From assembly GCA_938038785.1 (NCBI GenBank), contig CALHTB010000061.1, forward strand, positions 22,467-86,466: a stretch of DNA of 64,000 bases, in the 5' to 3' direction. This document shows, piece by piece, positions 33,130 through 42,481 of the stretch. The position numbers and the translations under genes are program-made. The DNA comes from an uncultured Acidimicrobiales bacterium. GTDB lineage: Bacteria; Actinomycetota; Acidimicrobiia; Acidimicrobiales; SHLQ01. The stretch's first letter is position 1, and every line of letters begins with the position of its first letter. The notes under the pieces were generated by a model. It worked only from the letters and a program-made list of their open reading frames with translations, made no database searches and was not told the origin of the DNA.

Positions 33130-34770
33130 GTGATCGCATCTCTCAAAACTGGGCCTGGTGCTCGACCGACGACGGCGGTCGTGTTGACGCTGGCTCTTGT
33201 GTGCAGTCTGATCGTCGCTCAACCAGGCATCGCAAGTGCGGCAGCAGGTGACGTTTCTGGCTGGGGTGTGAACACGTTCGGTCAGCTCGGCGACGGCACC
33301 ACGGCCTACCGTTCCGACTCTGTACAGACCCAGACCAACTCAACCGTCGATATCGCTGGCGGACGCCATCATGTCCTCGCTGCACGAAGCAACGGCACGG
33401 TTACGGCCTGGGGTTGGAACGTTTCGGGTCAGATTGGTGACGGAACCACAACGCAGCGACCAACGCCGGTAGCCGTCAACAGCCTCACAAACGTGACCGC
33501 GGTTGGCGCTGGCCACTACCACTCGCTCGCAGTGAGCAATGGCAATGTTTGGGCGTGGGGCCGCAACGCATTTGGTCAGCTCGGCGACGGCACAACAACC
33601 AACCGCTCGATACCTGTCGCAGTTACTGGTGCAAACAACGTTGCCATGGTGGCTGGCGGGCGTGAACACTCGATTGCCTTGCGCACGAACGGCACGATGC
33701 TCGCCTGGGGCAATAACTCGAATGGCCAGCTCGGCGACGGAACCAACACGCCCACCGCCGCACCGGTCGCCGTCAACATCAACAATGTTTCGGTTATCAC
33801 TGCAGGCCGTATTCATAGCGCCGCACTTCGCAACGACGGAACGGTTTGGACGTGGGGTGACAACACCTACGGTCAGCTCGGCGACGGGACCTTTACCTCG
33901 CGCACCAGCCCTGTACAGGTAGCAGGCCTTACCGGCATCGTCGATGTCGAGGCCTTCGGGTTCCACACCATTGCTCTCGACAACGCCGGACGAGTTTGGG
34001 CGTGGGGCCGCAACAACCTTGGTCAGATTGGCGACTTGACCGACATCGAGCGGTCGACACCCGTTCGCGTTGGTGTCCTCACTGCGGTGGCCATCGGATC
34101 TGGCCGTGACTACGGCATGGCCGCTCAAGCCGACGGCACCATCTACGCATGGGGCCGTAACGATGGCGGCGAACTTGGCGATGGCACAACAACAATTCGA
34201 ACCACTCCTGTAGTGGTCGACGACGTAGACAACACGGTCGAGCTCGTCGGCGGACGCGACTACATCGTTGTGCGAGCCGGTGGCAATACGCCGCCACCAC
34301 CACCGCCTCCTCCGCCACCGAACGAAGACGAGTGCACGGCAACCGTTGTAGGCAACGACCTCCGCCTCGATTGGAGTGATGGACTCGGCCGGGCGGTCAT
34401 TCGTCGAGGAGCAAGCTGGCACTCCACCCCAGGTCGCGTGACTACAACAACGATCGCCGGCGCAGCGAACGACCAGGTGCAGTACTTCGTTCGTGTGCGC
34501 ATCGACGGCGTTCGAACCGACATCCCGTGCGAAACCCTTGACACTCCTCCTCCCCCACCGCCTGCTGGTCCGTGTGCGCTCTCCACCCAAGGAGCGGACG
34601 CCGTCCTGACCTGGGACGCCGCACTTGGCACGGTTAACGTCCGGCGCAATGGCGGGTGGTTACGAACTGTCCAGAACGCAACGACCACCACCATTACCGG
34701 TGGCGCTGGCGACAGCTACCAGATCATCGTGCGACCTAACGGAGTGAAGACCACCTACGCGTGCGAGTAG
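33130..34770 (+). CDS. Secreted RCC1-repeat beta-propeller protein
   Basis: This 546-residue protein starts at GTG 33130 with a signal peptide (LTLALVCSLIVAQPGIASAA). About seven RCC1-type blades (WGVNTFGQLGDGTTAYRS, WGRNAFGQLGDGTTTNRS and so on) fill residues 36-375. A run of ten prolines follows, then two related domains of about 66 residues joined by another Pro run, each starting Cys-(Ala/Thr) and ending ACE or PCE with a central LxW. It is likely an extracellular binding protein; the C-terminal pair is an unnamed repeat domain to me. Confidence 0.85.
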   Translation: MIASLKTGPGARPTTAVVLTLALVCSLIVAQPGIASAAAGDVSGWGVNTFGQLGDGTTAYRSDSVQTQTNSTVDIAGGRHHVLAARSNGTVTAWGWNVSGQIGDGTTTQRPTPVAVNSLTNVTAVGAGHYHSLAVSNGNVWAWGRNAFGQLGDGTTTNRSIPVAVTGANNVAMVAGGREHSIALRTNGTMLAWGNNSNGQLGDGTNTPTAAPVAVNINNVSVITAGRIHSAALRNDGTVWTWGDNTYGQLGDGTFTSRTSPVQVAGLTGIVDVEAFGFHTIALDNAGRVWAWGRNNLGQIGDLTDIERSTPVRVGVLTAVAIGSGRDYGMAAQADGTIYAWGRNDGGELGDGTTTIRTTPVVVDDVDNTVELVGGRDYIVVRAGGNTPPPPPPPPPPNEDECTATVVGNDLRLDWSDGLGRAVIRRGASWHSTPGRVTTTTIAGAANDQVQYFVRVRIDGVRTDIPCETLDTPPPPPPAGPCALSTQGADAVLTWDAALGTVNVRRNGGWLRTVQNATTTTITGGAGDSYQIIVRPNGVKTTYACE

Positions 34771-34794
34771 GCGCGTAGTGAGGAGCGTCACAAC

Positions 34795-35196
34795 CTACTC
34801 GCGGGTTCCCGCCACCCAGGTTTCGTGAACCGTGAGCCAGCGGAGTCCGTTCGGACCAGCAGGGTCCTGCCGAAACACCGCAGTGGACCATCGATGATTC
34901 GACCCCGTGCTTAACTCGTGGTTCTCGATATAGCGCGCAGCGATGAGCTCGTCGGTTTCGCTCAAAAGACGTGCTTCGGTGATGGTGATCTTTAAGCTCT
35001 TCGTGTGATCGTGGCCTTGGCCAATAGCTGCCAGCGTGGCAGCTCGATCGGACTCGGAACCATCAGGGCCGAGAATCGTAAAGTCTCTATCGAGCGCGTC
35101 CTCCACTCGTGCAAGGTCATTCACCGGCAGCGTTCCGAGGAAGTACCCCTCAAAGAACTCATGCAGTTCGATCACTTCGCGATGCCAAGGTTCCAT
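34795..35196 (-). CDS. NTF2-like (SnoaL/DUF4440) protein
   Basis: This 133-residue protein starts MEPWHREVIELHEFFEGYF and has an alpha-beta cone pattern (DALDRDFTILGPDG, TEARLLSETDELIAARYIENH, RWSTAVFRQ, LRWLTVHETWV) typical of the NTF2-like superfamily. Specific function is unknown. Confidence 0.65.
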   Translation of the reverse strand: MEPWHREVIELHEFFEGYFLGTLPVNDLARVEDALDRDFTILGPDGSESDRAATLAAIGQGHDHTKSLKITITEARLLSETDELIAARYIENHELSTGSNHRWSTAVFRQDPAGPNGLRWLTVHETWVAGTRE

Positions 35197-35254
35197 ACCT
35201 GACTATTGCCCGCTCGATGCGAGACGACAAGTGAGTTGCTATGCCGCTGTGTTG

Positions 35255-36493
35255 CTATGCCACGGTCGAGTCCCGCAACATGTCGACCGGTTCGTCGTCG
35301 CGAAGAAATGAGACCGCACCATAGGAGAGCACAGCGATCGATGCCACCGCGCCCATAATCACCAGGGTCGGACGTAATCCGATCTGTTCGGCGAGCACTC
35401 CCAAAGGCAGTGCAGTCATGCCGAAGCCAGCGAAGCCCAGCTGCATGATCGATTGGACTCGGCCTTGAAACTCGGCATCTGCATCGCGAAGCACAAGTGT
35501 GTTCGACAGCGTCTGAAATGTCGTGGTGCCGGCGCCTGCAATGACCGCAACGATCACCGCCACAGTAAAGCCTGGTGCGACACCAAGTGCGATGACCATG
35601 ACCCCGAACAGCACGCCGGCCAGCGTCATGATCATCTGAGCTCGCGGGGAATCGGCCAGACCCGCGACCCAAAAGCCCGCAAGGAGTGCCCCCACCGAGC
35701 TAGCCGACGTGAACAAACCGACATGTTGTTCTTCGAGACCGAACTCTCCTTCGACAAGTGCGGGGATAAAGCTGACGTAGCTGAAGGCGAACATCAAGAC
35801 CGCAAAGGCGGTCATCACGATGTTGCGAATTGATGGGATCGACCTCACGTATCGAACGCCGTCGGCGATATCAGCGAAGGGGCGAGCGGCACCACTGAGC
35901 GCTGCAGGCGGGTTCGGTAGTTGTGCGGTGGTGATCCAACTGAGGACCGCCAGGACAGCGGCGACAACGTAGGTGGGGCCAAGGCCAAACACCGACCATC
36001 CGACCAGCGCTCCAGCGAGGCTCGGCGCAAACACTCGCGTCCCGTTCATGGCCAGCGACTGCAAGCTGATCGCATTGCCGACGTTCTCGCGCCCGACGAG
36101 GTCGCGTGCCATCGCGACTCGGGCCGGACCAAAGAACCCAAACGCTGTTCCCTGGAGCACAGATGCAACAAGCAACATCCAGAATTCGATGAGGTCGGTA
36201 AGCACAGCGGCACCCATGCCGATTGCAGATGCCACGATTCCAAGTTGGCTGACCAACATGACTGCACGTTTTGGCAAACGGTCGCTTGCGACACCACCGA
36301 GCGGGGTGGCTATGAGCAGCGCTACACCAAACACGAAGTACACCAGCCCGAGGGCGTCTTTGCGTTCGGTGAGGTCCCACGCCAGGATGCCACGCAGGAA
36401 GAACTGCATCTGGATGCCCATGAAACTGAACAGTCCACCAATCCAAAGCGTTCGAAAGTCTCGTTGTGCTAGCGCTGCGAATCGGCTTGACAT
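35255..36493 (-). CDS. MFS transporter, DHA3/EntS-like
   Basis: This 412-residue protein has about 12 spans. The start FAALAQRDFRTLWIGGLFSF and the motif GGVASDRLPKRAVMLVSQ match the MFS_3 (enterobactin exporter/DHA3) group, and RVAMARDLVGRENVGNAISL is typical of it. It is likely a drug or siderophore exporter. Substrate unknown. Confidence 0.87.
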   Translation of the reverse strand: MSSRFAALAQRDFRTLWIGGLFSFMGIQMQFFLRGILAWDLTERKDALGLVYFVFGVALLIATPLGGVASDRLPKRAVMLVSQLGIVASAIGMGAAVLTDLIEFWMLLVASVLQGTAFGFFGPARVAMARDLVGRENVGNAISLQSLAMNGTRVFAPSLAGALVGWSVFGLGPTYVVAAVLAVLSWITTAQLPNPPAALSGAARPFADIADGVRYVRSIPSIRNIVMTAFAVLMFAFSYVSFIPALVEGEFGLEEQHVGLFTSASSVGALLAGFWVAGLADSPRAQMIMTLAGVLFGVMVIALGVAPGFTVAVIVAVIAGAGTTTFQTLSNTLVLRDADAEFQGRVQSIMQLGFAGFGMTALPLGVLAEQIGLRPTLVIMGAVASIAVLSYGAVSFLRDDEPVDMLRDSTVA

Positions 36494-36534
36494 CTCTTCT
36501 ATCCAACAGAGTCAGCAGGGCTTTACCTCACGTG

Positions 36535-36978
36535 TCAGTCCTCAAGCCATCGGTTGAGCTCGGCGAGGACATGGGTGAAGCTGTCTTTGCGGGACAAGCG
36601 GCCATCAAGTCCAACGTTCTTCGTGGTGCCATCGACCATCGTGACCTTGAGCTTGGGCGTCACACTCAGGCTCAGATGACCGCGTTCAAAAGAGTCGACA
36701 TCGTCACGAGCAAACGTCCAATTGCGATGGCTACTTCGAATGTTCACTCGATCGGCGTAGAACGTAACGCCCAAGCCTTTTGCGAACCGCACTGCGGCGT
36801 TGGCGCAAAAGAGCGCAAGAAGCACGAATATCGCAATGGGTAACGGTTCGACCGCATCTCCTCGACCGATCGACCCAATGAAGATCAGCGCCAGGAGTCC
36901 GAGGCAAAGTGCCCCAGTTACCCGAGCCCACATAGGCAGCCCGATCTGTCCGAGAAGTTCGCCCTCACTCGCGCTCAC
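36535..36978 (-). CDS. Two-span membrane protein with PH-like domain
   Basis: This 147-residue protein has two hydrophobic segments (VTGALCLGLLALIFIGSI, LPIAIFVLLALFCANAAVRF) and then a beta-rich part (GVTFYADRVNIRSS, KLKVTMVDGTTKNVGLDG) like bacterial PH domains. The start GTG 36978 overlaps the upstream TauD-fold gene as GTGA, so the two are linked. Confidence 0.6.
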   Translation of the reverse strand: MSASEGELLGQIGLPMWARVTGALCLGLLALIFIGSIGRGDAVEPLPIAIFVLLALFCANAAVRFAKGLGVTFYADRVNIRSSHRNWTFARDDVDSFERGHLSLSVTPKLKVTMVDGTTKNVGLDGRLSRKDSFTHVLAELNRWLED

Positions 36979-38099
36979 GTGTAGAGGCCGCCTTCGTCTA
37001 AGTGCCGTTCGGCCTCGGCATCTCGTTGGGCCTTCGCCTCGAGCTCACGGAGCGTCCGGTGGAACCAATCTCGGTCGACGCTGCACATCTGCTCGTGCCG
37101 GCGGCGGCCAAACCCAACCGCGGCCCTTCCAATCAGCACTCGATGGTTATCGACAACGAGCGCTTGACCCGGTTGCAGGCCGATTTGGACAGTTCGGGCT
37201 GGACTGCTCACCTCCTTGGTGAAGCTGATGAGCGCTCGGTAGTACGGGTCGACAAGCCTCGGCTCGATGTCGAGGGGCGCGCGCGCCGCCTCATCAAATC
37301 GGATGCCCGACACGCGAAGCTGCCGATCCACCGAAACAACAGGTGCATGAGTAATGAAGTGCTCGTCGTAAGGTGAGCGAAACGCCACGTTGGTTTGGCT
37401 GAGCAAGTCGAAGGCATCGGGGTCATCGTCTTGGAGATCGCGTGCGAGCGCATAGCCGTCGATGAGGCTGAGGTCGCTTCCTGTTGGCGCAGCTTCGAGG
37501 CAATGGAGAATCATGATGCCATCGGGATCGGTGCGCCAGGCGCCGTGGGTGCGCGGTTCAACGATTCCATCGCTGCTCTCCAAGTCGGAGTCGACAATCA
37601 GGTCGTGGATAGCTCCGCTTTCATCTGCACGAAGCGGACCTATGAGCGTCGCCAACAATTCGATGCCGGAACCATCGAGGGGCACGTCGTCGACGACGGC
37701 AACGCCCCAACGCTGGATCGACTTGAGTAGTCGTAGGTGGTCGTCGCTGGCGTGCTCGGGAAGAGGCACGTGATCAAGCTCGTGACCGGCGCGGAAGTTC
37801 TCGACAACATCGGTTGCGACGAGTTCGTGTGGTTCGTGGGAGTGTGCCCGCAACCAGTCGAAGTCGAACGCTGACTCATGTCCGTCGCTGAATTCGACCC
37901 CTAAGTCACCGTCGTCGTTTCGGTCGGCGAACATCACGAACACGTCGGGGTTGAGGTCGGCGAGCAGCGCTGCCTGATCGGCTGAACAGTTATCTCGGAG
38001 CCACAGCGAATGAAACCGACTCTTCGCACCATCAGACCAACGGATCAGTACCCCGGTGTCGGTCACCTCGATTGTCGAGGCCGCAGTCTCTAGCTCCAT
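36975..38099 (-). CDS. TauD/GBBH-fold protein with apparently lost iron ligands
   Basis: This protein of 374 residues has the N-terminal DUF971-type part (FHSLWLRDNC) and a C-terminal jelly roll of the gamma-butyrobetaine/trimethyllysine dioxygenase family (VDDVPLDGSGIELL, DGIMILHCLE, SRFHSLW). The Fe-binding HxD, normally HTDG ahead of WRTDPDGIM-like sequence, reads RTHG (residues 183-186). The distal His of VLHGR is Ile (VLIGR, residue 323). The 2-oxoglutarate Arg region RRRHEQMCSVDRDW remains. It may be a pseudoenzyme or use another chemistry. ATG 38099 is preferred; TTG 38141 is also possible. Confidence 0.75.
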   Translation of the reverse strand: MELETAASTIEVTDTGVLIRWSDGAKSRFHSLWLRDNCSADQAALLADLNPDVFVMFADRNDDGDLGVEFSDGHESAFDFDWLRAHSHEPHELVATDVVENFRAGHELDHVPLPEHASDDHLRLLKSIQRWGVAVVDDVPLDGSGIELLATLIGPLRADESGAIHDLIVDSDLESSDGIVEPRTHGAWRTDPDGIMILHCLEAAPTGSDLSLIDGYALARDLQDDDPDAFDLLSQTNVAFRSPYDEHFITHAPVVSVDRQLRVSGIRFDEAARAPLDIEPRLVDPYYRALISFTKEVSSPARTVQIGLQPGQALVVDNHRVLIGRAAVGFGRRRHEQMCSVDRDWFHRTLRELEAKAQRDAEAERHLDEGGLYT

Positions 38100-38241
38100 C
38101 GCCAGAGCGTACGCCCGCAATTCCCTTAAGGCCTCGGCCAACTTCTAACAATTCACCCCTTCACACAGGGCACTAATCGGCGTAGCTTCATACCAGTGAC
38201 CGCTGTCACACTGGCGGTGGTCGATATCTGGGGGTACTGAT

Positions 38242-39408
38242 ATGCGATTGCGATTCGGAACATTCATGGCGCCGTTCCATCCACCCGAACACAACCCAAC
38301 CTTGTCGCTCGAGAACGACTTGCAGCTGCTCGAACACATGGACCGGCTTGGTTTTGACGAGGCCTGGGTTGGCGAACATCACTCGGCGGGCAGCGAGATC
38401 ATCGCCTCTCCTGAGATCTTCATCGCGGCAGCAGCGGCGCGAACCAAAAACATCAAGCTCGGCACCGGCGTGGTATCGCTTCCCTACCACAACCCTCTCT
38501 GGACAGCCGAGCGAATGGTGTTGCTCGATCACCTCACCCGAGGACGCGTCATGTTTGGAGTGGGACCAGGTGCACTTCCCACCGATGCGGCGATGCTTGG
38601 CCTTGAACCATCGCAGATGCGTCCGCTGCTGGAGGAGTACCTGGCGATCATCATGCAATTGCTCACCACCGACGAGCCAGTCAACTATCAATCCGACCGA
38701 CTCACGCTGAAAGACGCGCGACTGCACTTGCGCCCATACTCGGACCCATTGTTCGACATGGCGATCGCCGCGGTTGCGTCGCCATCGGGGGCCAAGCTCG
38801 CTGGCCAATACGGCCACGGCGTGTTGTCTCTCGGCGCAACCGTTGCCGTCGGCATGGACGTGCTCGCGCACCACTGGACCATCCAAGAAGAGACTGCGGC
38901 GCGTCACGACATGGTGGCTGATCGGTCGAAGTGGCGCCTCGTAGGTCTCATGCACCTGGCCGAGTCCGAGGAGGAAGCTCGCCGAGACGTGAAGTACGGA
39001 ATGGAGCAATGGTTCCGGTACTTCCAGAACGTGGCGGCGTTCCCGCAGATGGCAGTTGATGGCGGCAACCTCGATGAGATGATCGACTTCGTCAACGGCG
39101 GTCTTGGTGTCGTTGGAACCCCCGACATGGCAATCGCCCAAATCGAAGAGCTCATCGAGCAGTCAAACGGCGGCTTCGGGGCCTACATGACGTTGGCGCA
39201 CAACTGGGCCAATCACGAGTCAACAATGAAGAGCTACGAGCTCTTCGCTCGCCACGTGATGCCGCGCTTCCAGGGTCAAGTCGATTCGCTCACCAACGCA
39301 GCTGACCGCGCCGAGAAGTCACGGCCGGCGCTCGCCGAGAAGCAGCTCATTGCGGTCGACGAGGCTACGAACAAGTACGAGGACGAAAAGGAGATCGTCC
39401 TCACATAG
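38242..39408 (+). CDS. LLM-class flavin monooxygenase, limonene 1,2-monooxygenase-like
   Basis: This 388-residue bacterial-luciferase-fold enzyme has LRFGTFMAPFHPPEHNPTLS, LGFDEAWVGEHHSAG, TGVVSLPYHNPLWTAERM and GRVMFGVGPGALPTD. These match the LimB-like branch, which uses reduced FMN from a separate reductase. Its length fits LimB. GGGGGT precedes the ATG. Substrate is not certain. It is divergent from the TauD-fold gene. Confidence 0.85.
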   Translation: MRLRFGTFMAPFHPPEHNPTLSLENDLQLLEHMDRLGFDEAWVGEHHSAGSEIIASPEIFIAAAAARTKNIKLGTGVVSLPYHNPLWTAERMVLLDHLTRGRVMFGVGPGALPTDAAMLGLEPSQMRPLLEEYLAIIMQLLTTDEPVNYQSDRLTLKDARLHLRPYSDPLFDMAIAAVASPSGAKLAGQYGHGVLSLGATVAVGMDVLAHHWTIQEETAARHDMVADRSKWRLVGLMHLAESEEEARRDVKYGMEQWFRYFQNVAAFPQMAVDGGNLDEMIDFVNGGLGVVGTPDMAIAQIEELIEQSNGGFGAYMTLAHNWANHESTMKSYELFARHVMPRFQGQVDSLTNAADRAEKSRPALAEKQLIAVDEATNKYEDEKEIVLT

Positions 39409-39423
39409 ACGTCCTCACATAGA
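39396..39423. repeat. Exact 14-bp tandem duplication across the LLM gene stop codon
   Basis: CGTCCTCACATAGA occurs at 39396-39409 and again at 39410-39423. The first copy encodes the last residues and the TAG stop, so the second copy is a recent duplication in the 3' flank. Confidence 0.85.
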
Positions 39424-39428
39424 CAAGG

Positions 39429-41003
39429 TCAGGCGGCGATAAAGTCGGCCGCTCGCTTGCCAACCACCATCGAAATCGCCTGCGTATTGGCATTCACAAT
39501 GGACGGCAAGATCGAGGCGTCGGCTACTCGAAGGCCGTCAACGCCGTTCACCCGAAGCTCGGGGTCGACCACGGCGTCGGCGGCCGGACCCATCGCGCAG
39601 GTCCCGACCGGGTGGTACAGCGATTCGCTTGTGGCACGGACATGCTCGACCCACTGTTCGTCAGTTGTGCACTCGACACCGGGCAAGTATTCGGAGTTCA
39701 CGTAGCTGGCGAGAGCGGGCTGGTGGGCAAACTCGCGAGCGAGTTTGCACCCCTCGACCAACAACCACAGATCGGTAGGGTCCGACAAGTAGCGCGGGTC
39801 GATGATGGGCTTTGCCAGCGGGTCCTTGCTGGCCAAACGGATCTCGCCTCGGCTCTTCACATCGACGAGCGTGGGCGCAATGCTGATGCCGTGGCCCTCA
39901 ACGGGGTGGAAGCCGTGTTCGACGAAGAATGCCGGAGCGAAGTGAAACTGAATGTCGGGCATGGGGCCGTCGCCGAGGGTGACAAACCCACCAGCCTCAC
40001 CGACATTCGAGCTGAGGTGTCCGGTTTTCTTCGTGGCGTATTCAAGGAGTGGCTTCAGCGGCGATTCCTCGGCCGCAGCAAGCGAGATCGGCTCGTTCAC
40101 CGTGTATGCGTTGCCGCAGGCCAAGTGGTCGATGAGGTTCTGCCCAACGTTGGCCGAGTCGTGCACGACGTCGATTCCAAGTGATGACAAGTGGTCGGCT
40201 GGACCAATGCCCGACAGCATCAGGAGCTGTGGTGAGTTGATTGCCCCGCCAGCCAAGATCACTTCGGAGGTGGCAGTCGTGACGTGAGTGCCTTTCTTGT
40301 CGACCCACTCGACCCCACTTGCGCGGCCGTTGCTCATCACGACCTTAGTCGCCTGCGCTCCGGTGATGACCGTGAGGTTCGCTCGCTTCATCGCCGGCTT
40401 CAAGAACGCGGTTGCTGCGCTACACCGCACCCCATTGCGTTGGGTGACCTGAAACTGTCCGAACCCCTCTTGGGTGTCGTCGTTGAAGTCAGGGTTGAGC
40501 GAGAAGCCGGCGGTCTTGGCCGACTCGATAAACGCCAGGGTTAGGGGGTTCACCGTTTGCAGGTCGGACACGGTGAGGCCACCGCCGACGCCGTGGTAGT
40601 CACTTGGGCCACGTTGTTGATCTTCGAGGTTCATGAAGGCCGGCAGCAGGTCGCCGTAGCCCCAGCCAACGTTTCCGTCGGCAAGCCACTGGTCAAACGT
40701 ATGACGATGGCCGCGCTGATAGATCATGGCGTTCATCGACGTGGAACCGCCAAGCACCTTGCCTCGGGGCCAGTACATCTCGCGATTCTTCATTTCAGGC
40801 TGAGCAACCGTGGAGTAGTTCCAGTCGTGTTTGCTCTTAAACAGCTCGCTGAACGCAGCGGGGATCTTGGTGTTGAGATTTCGATCTCGCTGGCCAGCCT
40901 CGAGCAAAACCACGCTCGCTCCAGTAGCCGACAGCTGGTCGGCAAGCACACAGCCACCCGCTCCAGCTCCGACAATCACATAGTCCGCTGCCTGCATGGC
41001 CAT
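39429..41003 (-). CDS. GMC oxidoreductase (choline dehydrogenase-like)
   Basis: This 524-residue FAD enzyme has YVIVGAGAGGCVLADQLS at the N-terminus, GKVLGGSTSMNAMIYQRG (GMC signature 1), GAINSPQLLMLSGIG (signature 2), the catalytic His in LYHPVGTCAMG and the closing NANTQAISMVVGKRAADFI. It oxidises an alcohol. BetA-type choline or another alcohol dehydrogenase activity is possible; betaine genes are absent nearby. It converges on the LLM monooxygenase gene. Confidence 0.9.
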   Translation of the reverse strand: MAMQAADYVIVGAGAGGCVLADQLSATGASVVLLEAGQRDRNLNTKIPAAFSELFKSKHDWNYSTVAQPEMKNREMYWPRGKVLGGSTSMNAMIYQRGHRHTFDQWLADGNVGWGYGDLLPAFMNLEDQQRGPSDYHGVGGGLTVSDLQTVNPLTLAFIESAKTAGFSLNPDFNDDTQEGFGQFQVTQRNGVRCSAATAFLKPAMKRANLTVITGAQATKVVMSNGRASGVEWVDKKGTHVTTATSEVILAGGAINSPQLLMLSGIGPADHLSSLGIDVVHDSANVGQNLIDHLACGNAYTVNEPISLAAAEESPLKPLLEYATKKTGHLSSNVGEAGGFVTLGDGPMPDIQFHFAPAFFVEHGFHPVEGHGISIAPTLVDVKSRGEIRLASKDPLAKPIIDPRYLSDPTDLWLLVEGCKLAREFAHQPALASYVNSEYLPGVECTTDEQWVEHVRATSESLYHPVGTCAMGPAADAVVDPELRVNGVDGLRVADASILPSIVNANTQAISMVVGKRAADFIAA

Positions 41004-41078
41004 CCCCCGGGTCGCGTGCCCGCGAAGTTACGCCATCAGCCAGATTTTCGACATTCGCGGATCGGGTAGACCGAAGCC

Positions 41079-41954
41079 TTACAGGAAGTCGTCCTCGGTT
41101 TCGGGGCCGGCGCTGCCGTACAAGCCGAATGCTTCAGCTTGGTCGTCTTTCAGGTGGTAGCTCTCTTCGTCGTTCGGGAACGCTCCGGAACGGACGTCGT
41201 TGGCATAGTTCGTCAACGCATCGATGGTGGCGGTCTTCATGTCGGCGTAGCGCCGAACAAACTTGGGGACGAACCGATCTTCGATGCCAAGAACGTCGTG
41301 GTACACGAGAACTTGGCCATCGCAATGTGGGCCAGCACCGATGCCAATGGTTGGGATGTCGATCGCAGCGGTGACCGCTTCGGCGACCTTCACCGGGATG
41401 CCCTCGAGCACGATGGCAAAGCAGCCAGCGTGTTGCAGGGCCTTCGCGTCGTCGATGAGCTCCATCGCCGCCTCGGCCTGACGGCCTTGCACCTTGAAGC
41501 CGCCCATGGCGTGAACCGACTGTGGGGTGAGGCCGATGTGGCCCATCACGGGGATCTCGGCGTCGATGAGTGCTTCGATCATTGGGAGGCGCTTACGCCC
41601 GCCTTCGAGCTTCACGCACTGAGCACCAGCACGGACGAGTTCGGCGGCATTGCGGACAGTTTCTTCGACCGAGACGTGATAGCTCATCCAGGGCAAGTCG
41701 CCGACGATGAGGCAATCGGGTTTCGCTCGAGCAACCGCGCGGGTGTGATGCGCGATGTCGTCGACGGTCACCTGAAGGGTGTCGTCGTATCCGAGCACAA
41801 CCATGGCAACCGAATCGCCCACCAGAATCATGTCGATTCCGGCGTCGCTAGCTGCTCGTGCTCCTGGTGCGTCGTACGCCGTGATCATGACGAGCGCGTC
41901 AGCACCATCAGACACCTTGCGTGCAGAAATCTTGGGAACGGTGACCTTCGCCAT
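41079..41954 (-). CDS. panB: 3-methyl-2-oxobutanoate hydroxymethyltransferase
   Basis: This 291-residue first enzyme of pantothenate synthesis transfers a hydroxymethyl group from methylene-tetrahydrofolate to 2-oxoisovalerate. Motifs: MITAYDAPGARAASDAGID, DMILVGDSVAMVVLGYDDT, CVKLEGG, VMGHIGLTPQSVHAMGGFKV, VLEGIP and IGIGAGPHCDGQVLV. It is full length and intact. PanC and PanD are not adjacent. Confidence 0.96.
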   Translation of the reverse strand: MAKVTVPKISARKVSDGADALVMITAYDAPGARAASDAGIDMILVGDSVAMVVLGYDDTLQVTVDDIAHHTRAVARAKPDCLIVGDLPWMSYHVSVEETVRNAAELVRAGAQCVKLEGGRKRLPMIEALIDAEIPVMGHIGLTPQSVHAMGGFKVQGRQAEAAMELIDDAKALQHAGCFAIVLEGIPVKVAEAVTAAIDIPTIGIGAGPHCDGQVLVYHDVLGIEDRFVPKFVRRYADMKTATIDALTNYANDVRSGAFPNDEESYHLKDDQAEAFGLYGSAGPETEDDFL

Positions 41955-42080
41955 TCGTTTTCTCCTTCCCGTCCAGTGCCTGCGTCGTAGAAACAGTGGC
42001 TACCGGCGGTATGCCCTCATACTACGGACGTTCCGGCGTTTAGCTCAAGATGGGATTTGTCACAGACCGGAAAACCGGTT

Positions 42081-42467
42081 CTACACAACCGGGTTCGTAC
42101 GCAACAGGTGATTCCACTTACACCGTGGACATACCTCGACGTCGTAGCCAGTGAAGGTGCCTTTGCGCCGACGAATTCGTTCGAGGTCTCCCTCGGTCAC
42201 GATGCAACGGCCCGCAGCGGGAAGGCGCGGCCCAAAGACGTAGAGCACTTCGACCAGCTCGCCCTCGTGACAGATCGGGCATGGGGTGGCCATGGGCTTG
42301 CCGCATTCGCGGGCATTGCGCATCAGTTCACTTTGGGCGTCACACACTTCGGACCGGGTTGCCTCGCCCGTCTTATAGGCCATGATGGTGCGCTCGCGAG
42401 CCAACCGGTAGTTGATCGAGCCGCCGGCGCTGTTTGCCGCAGCTTGCGCTAGCCCTTCCTTGGTCAT
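42081..42467 (-). CDS. DUF5318 zinc-ribbon protein
   Basis: This 128-residue protein has two CxxC pairs (CPICHEGE and CPRCKWNH) that should bind one zinc, and an N-terminal helical part with a conserved SxxxRLARERTIMAYKTG. It matches the actinobacterial DUF5318 family. Function unknown. Confidence 0.8.
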   Translation of the reverse strand: MTKEGLAQAAANSAGGSINYRLARERTIMAYKTGEATRSEVCDAQSELMRNARECGKPMATPCPICHEGELVEVLYVFGPRLPAAGRCIVTEGDLERIRRRKGTFTGYDVEVCPRCKWNHLLRTNPVV

Positions 42468-42481
42468 GGGTCCACCGTACC

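Noticed and set aside
40557..41069. 170-residue plus-strand frame opposite the GMC oxidoreductase
   Set aside because: Shadow frame; the minus strand carries intact GMC signatures.
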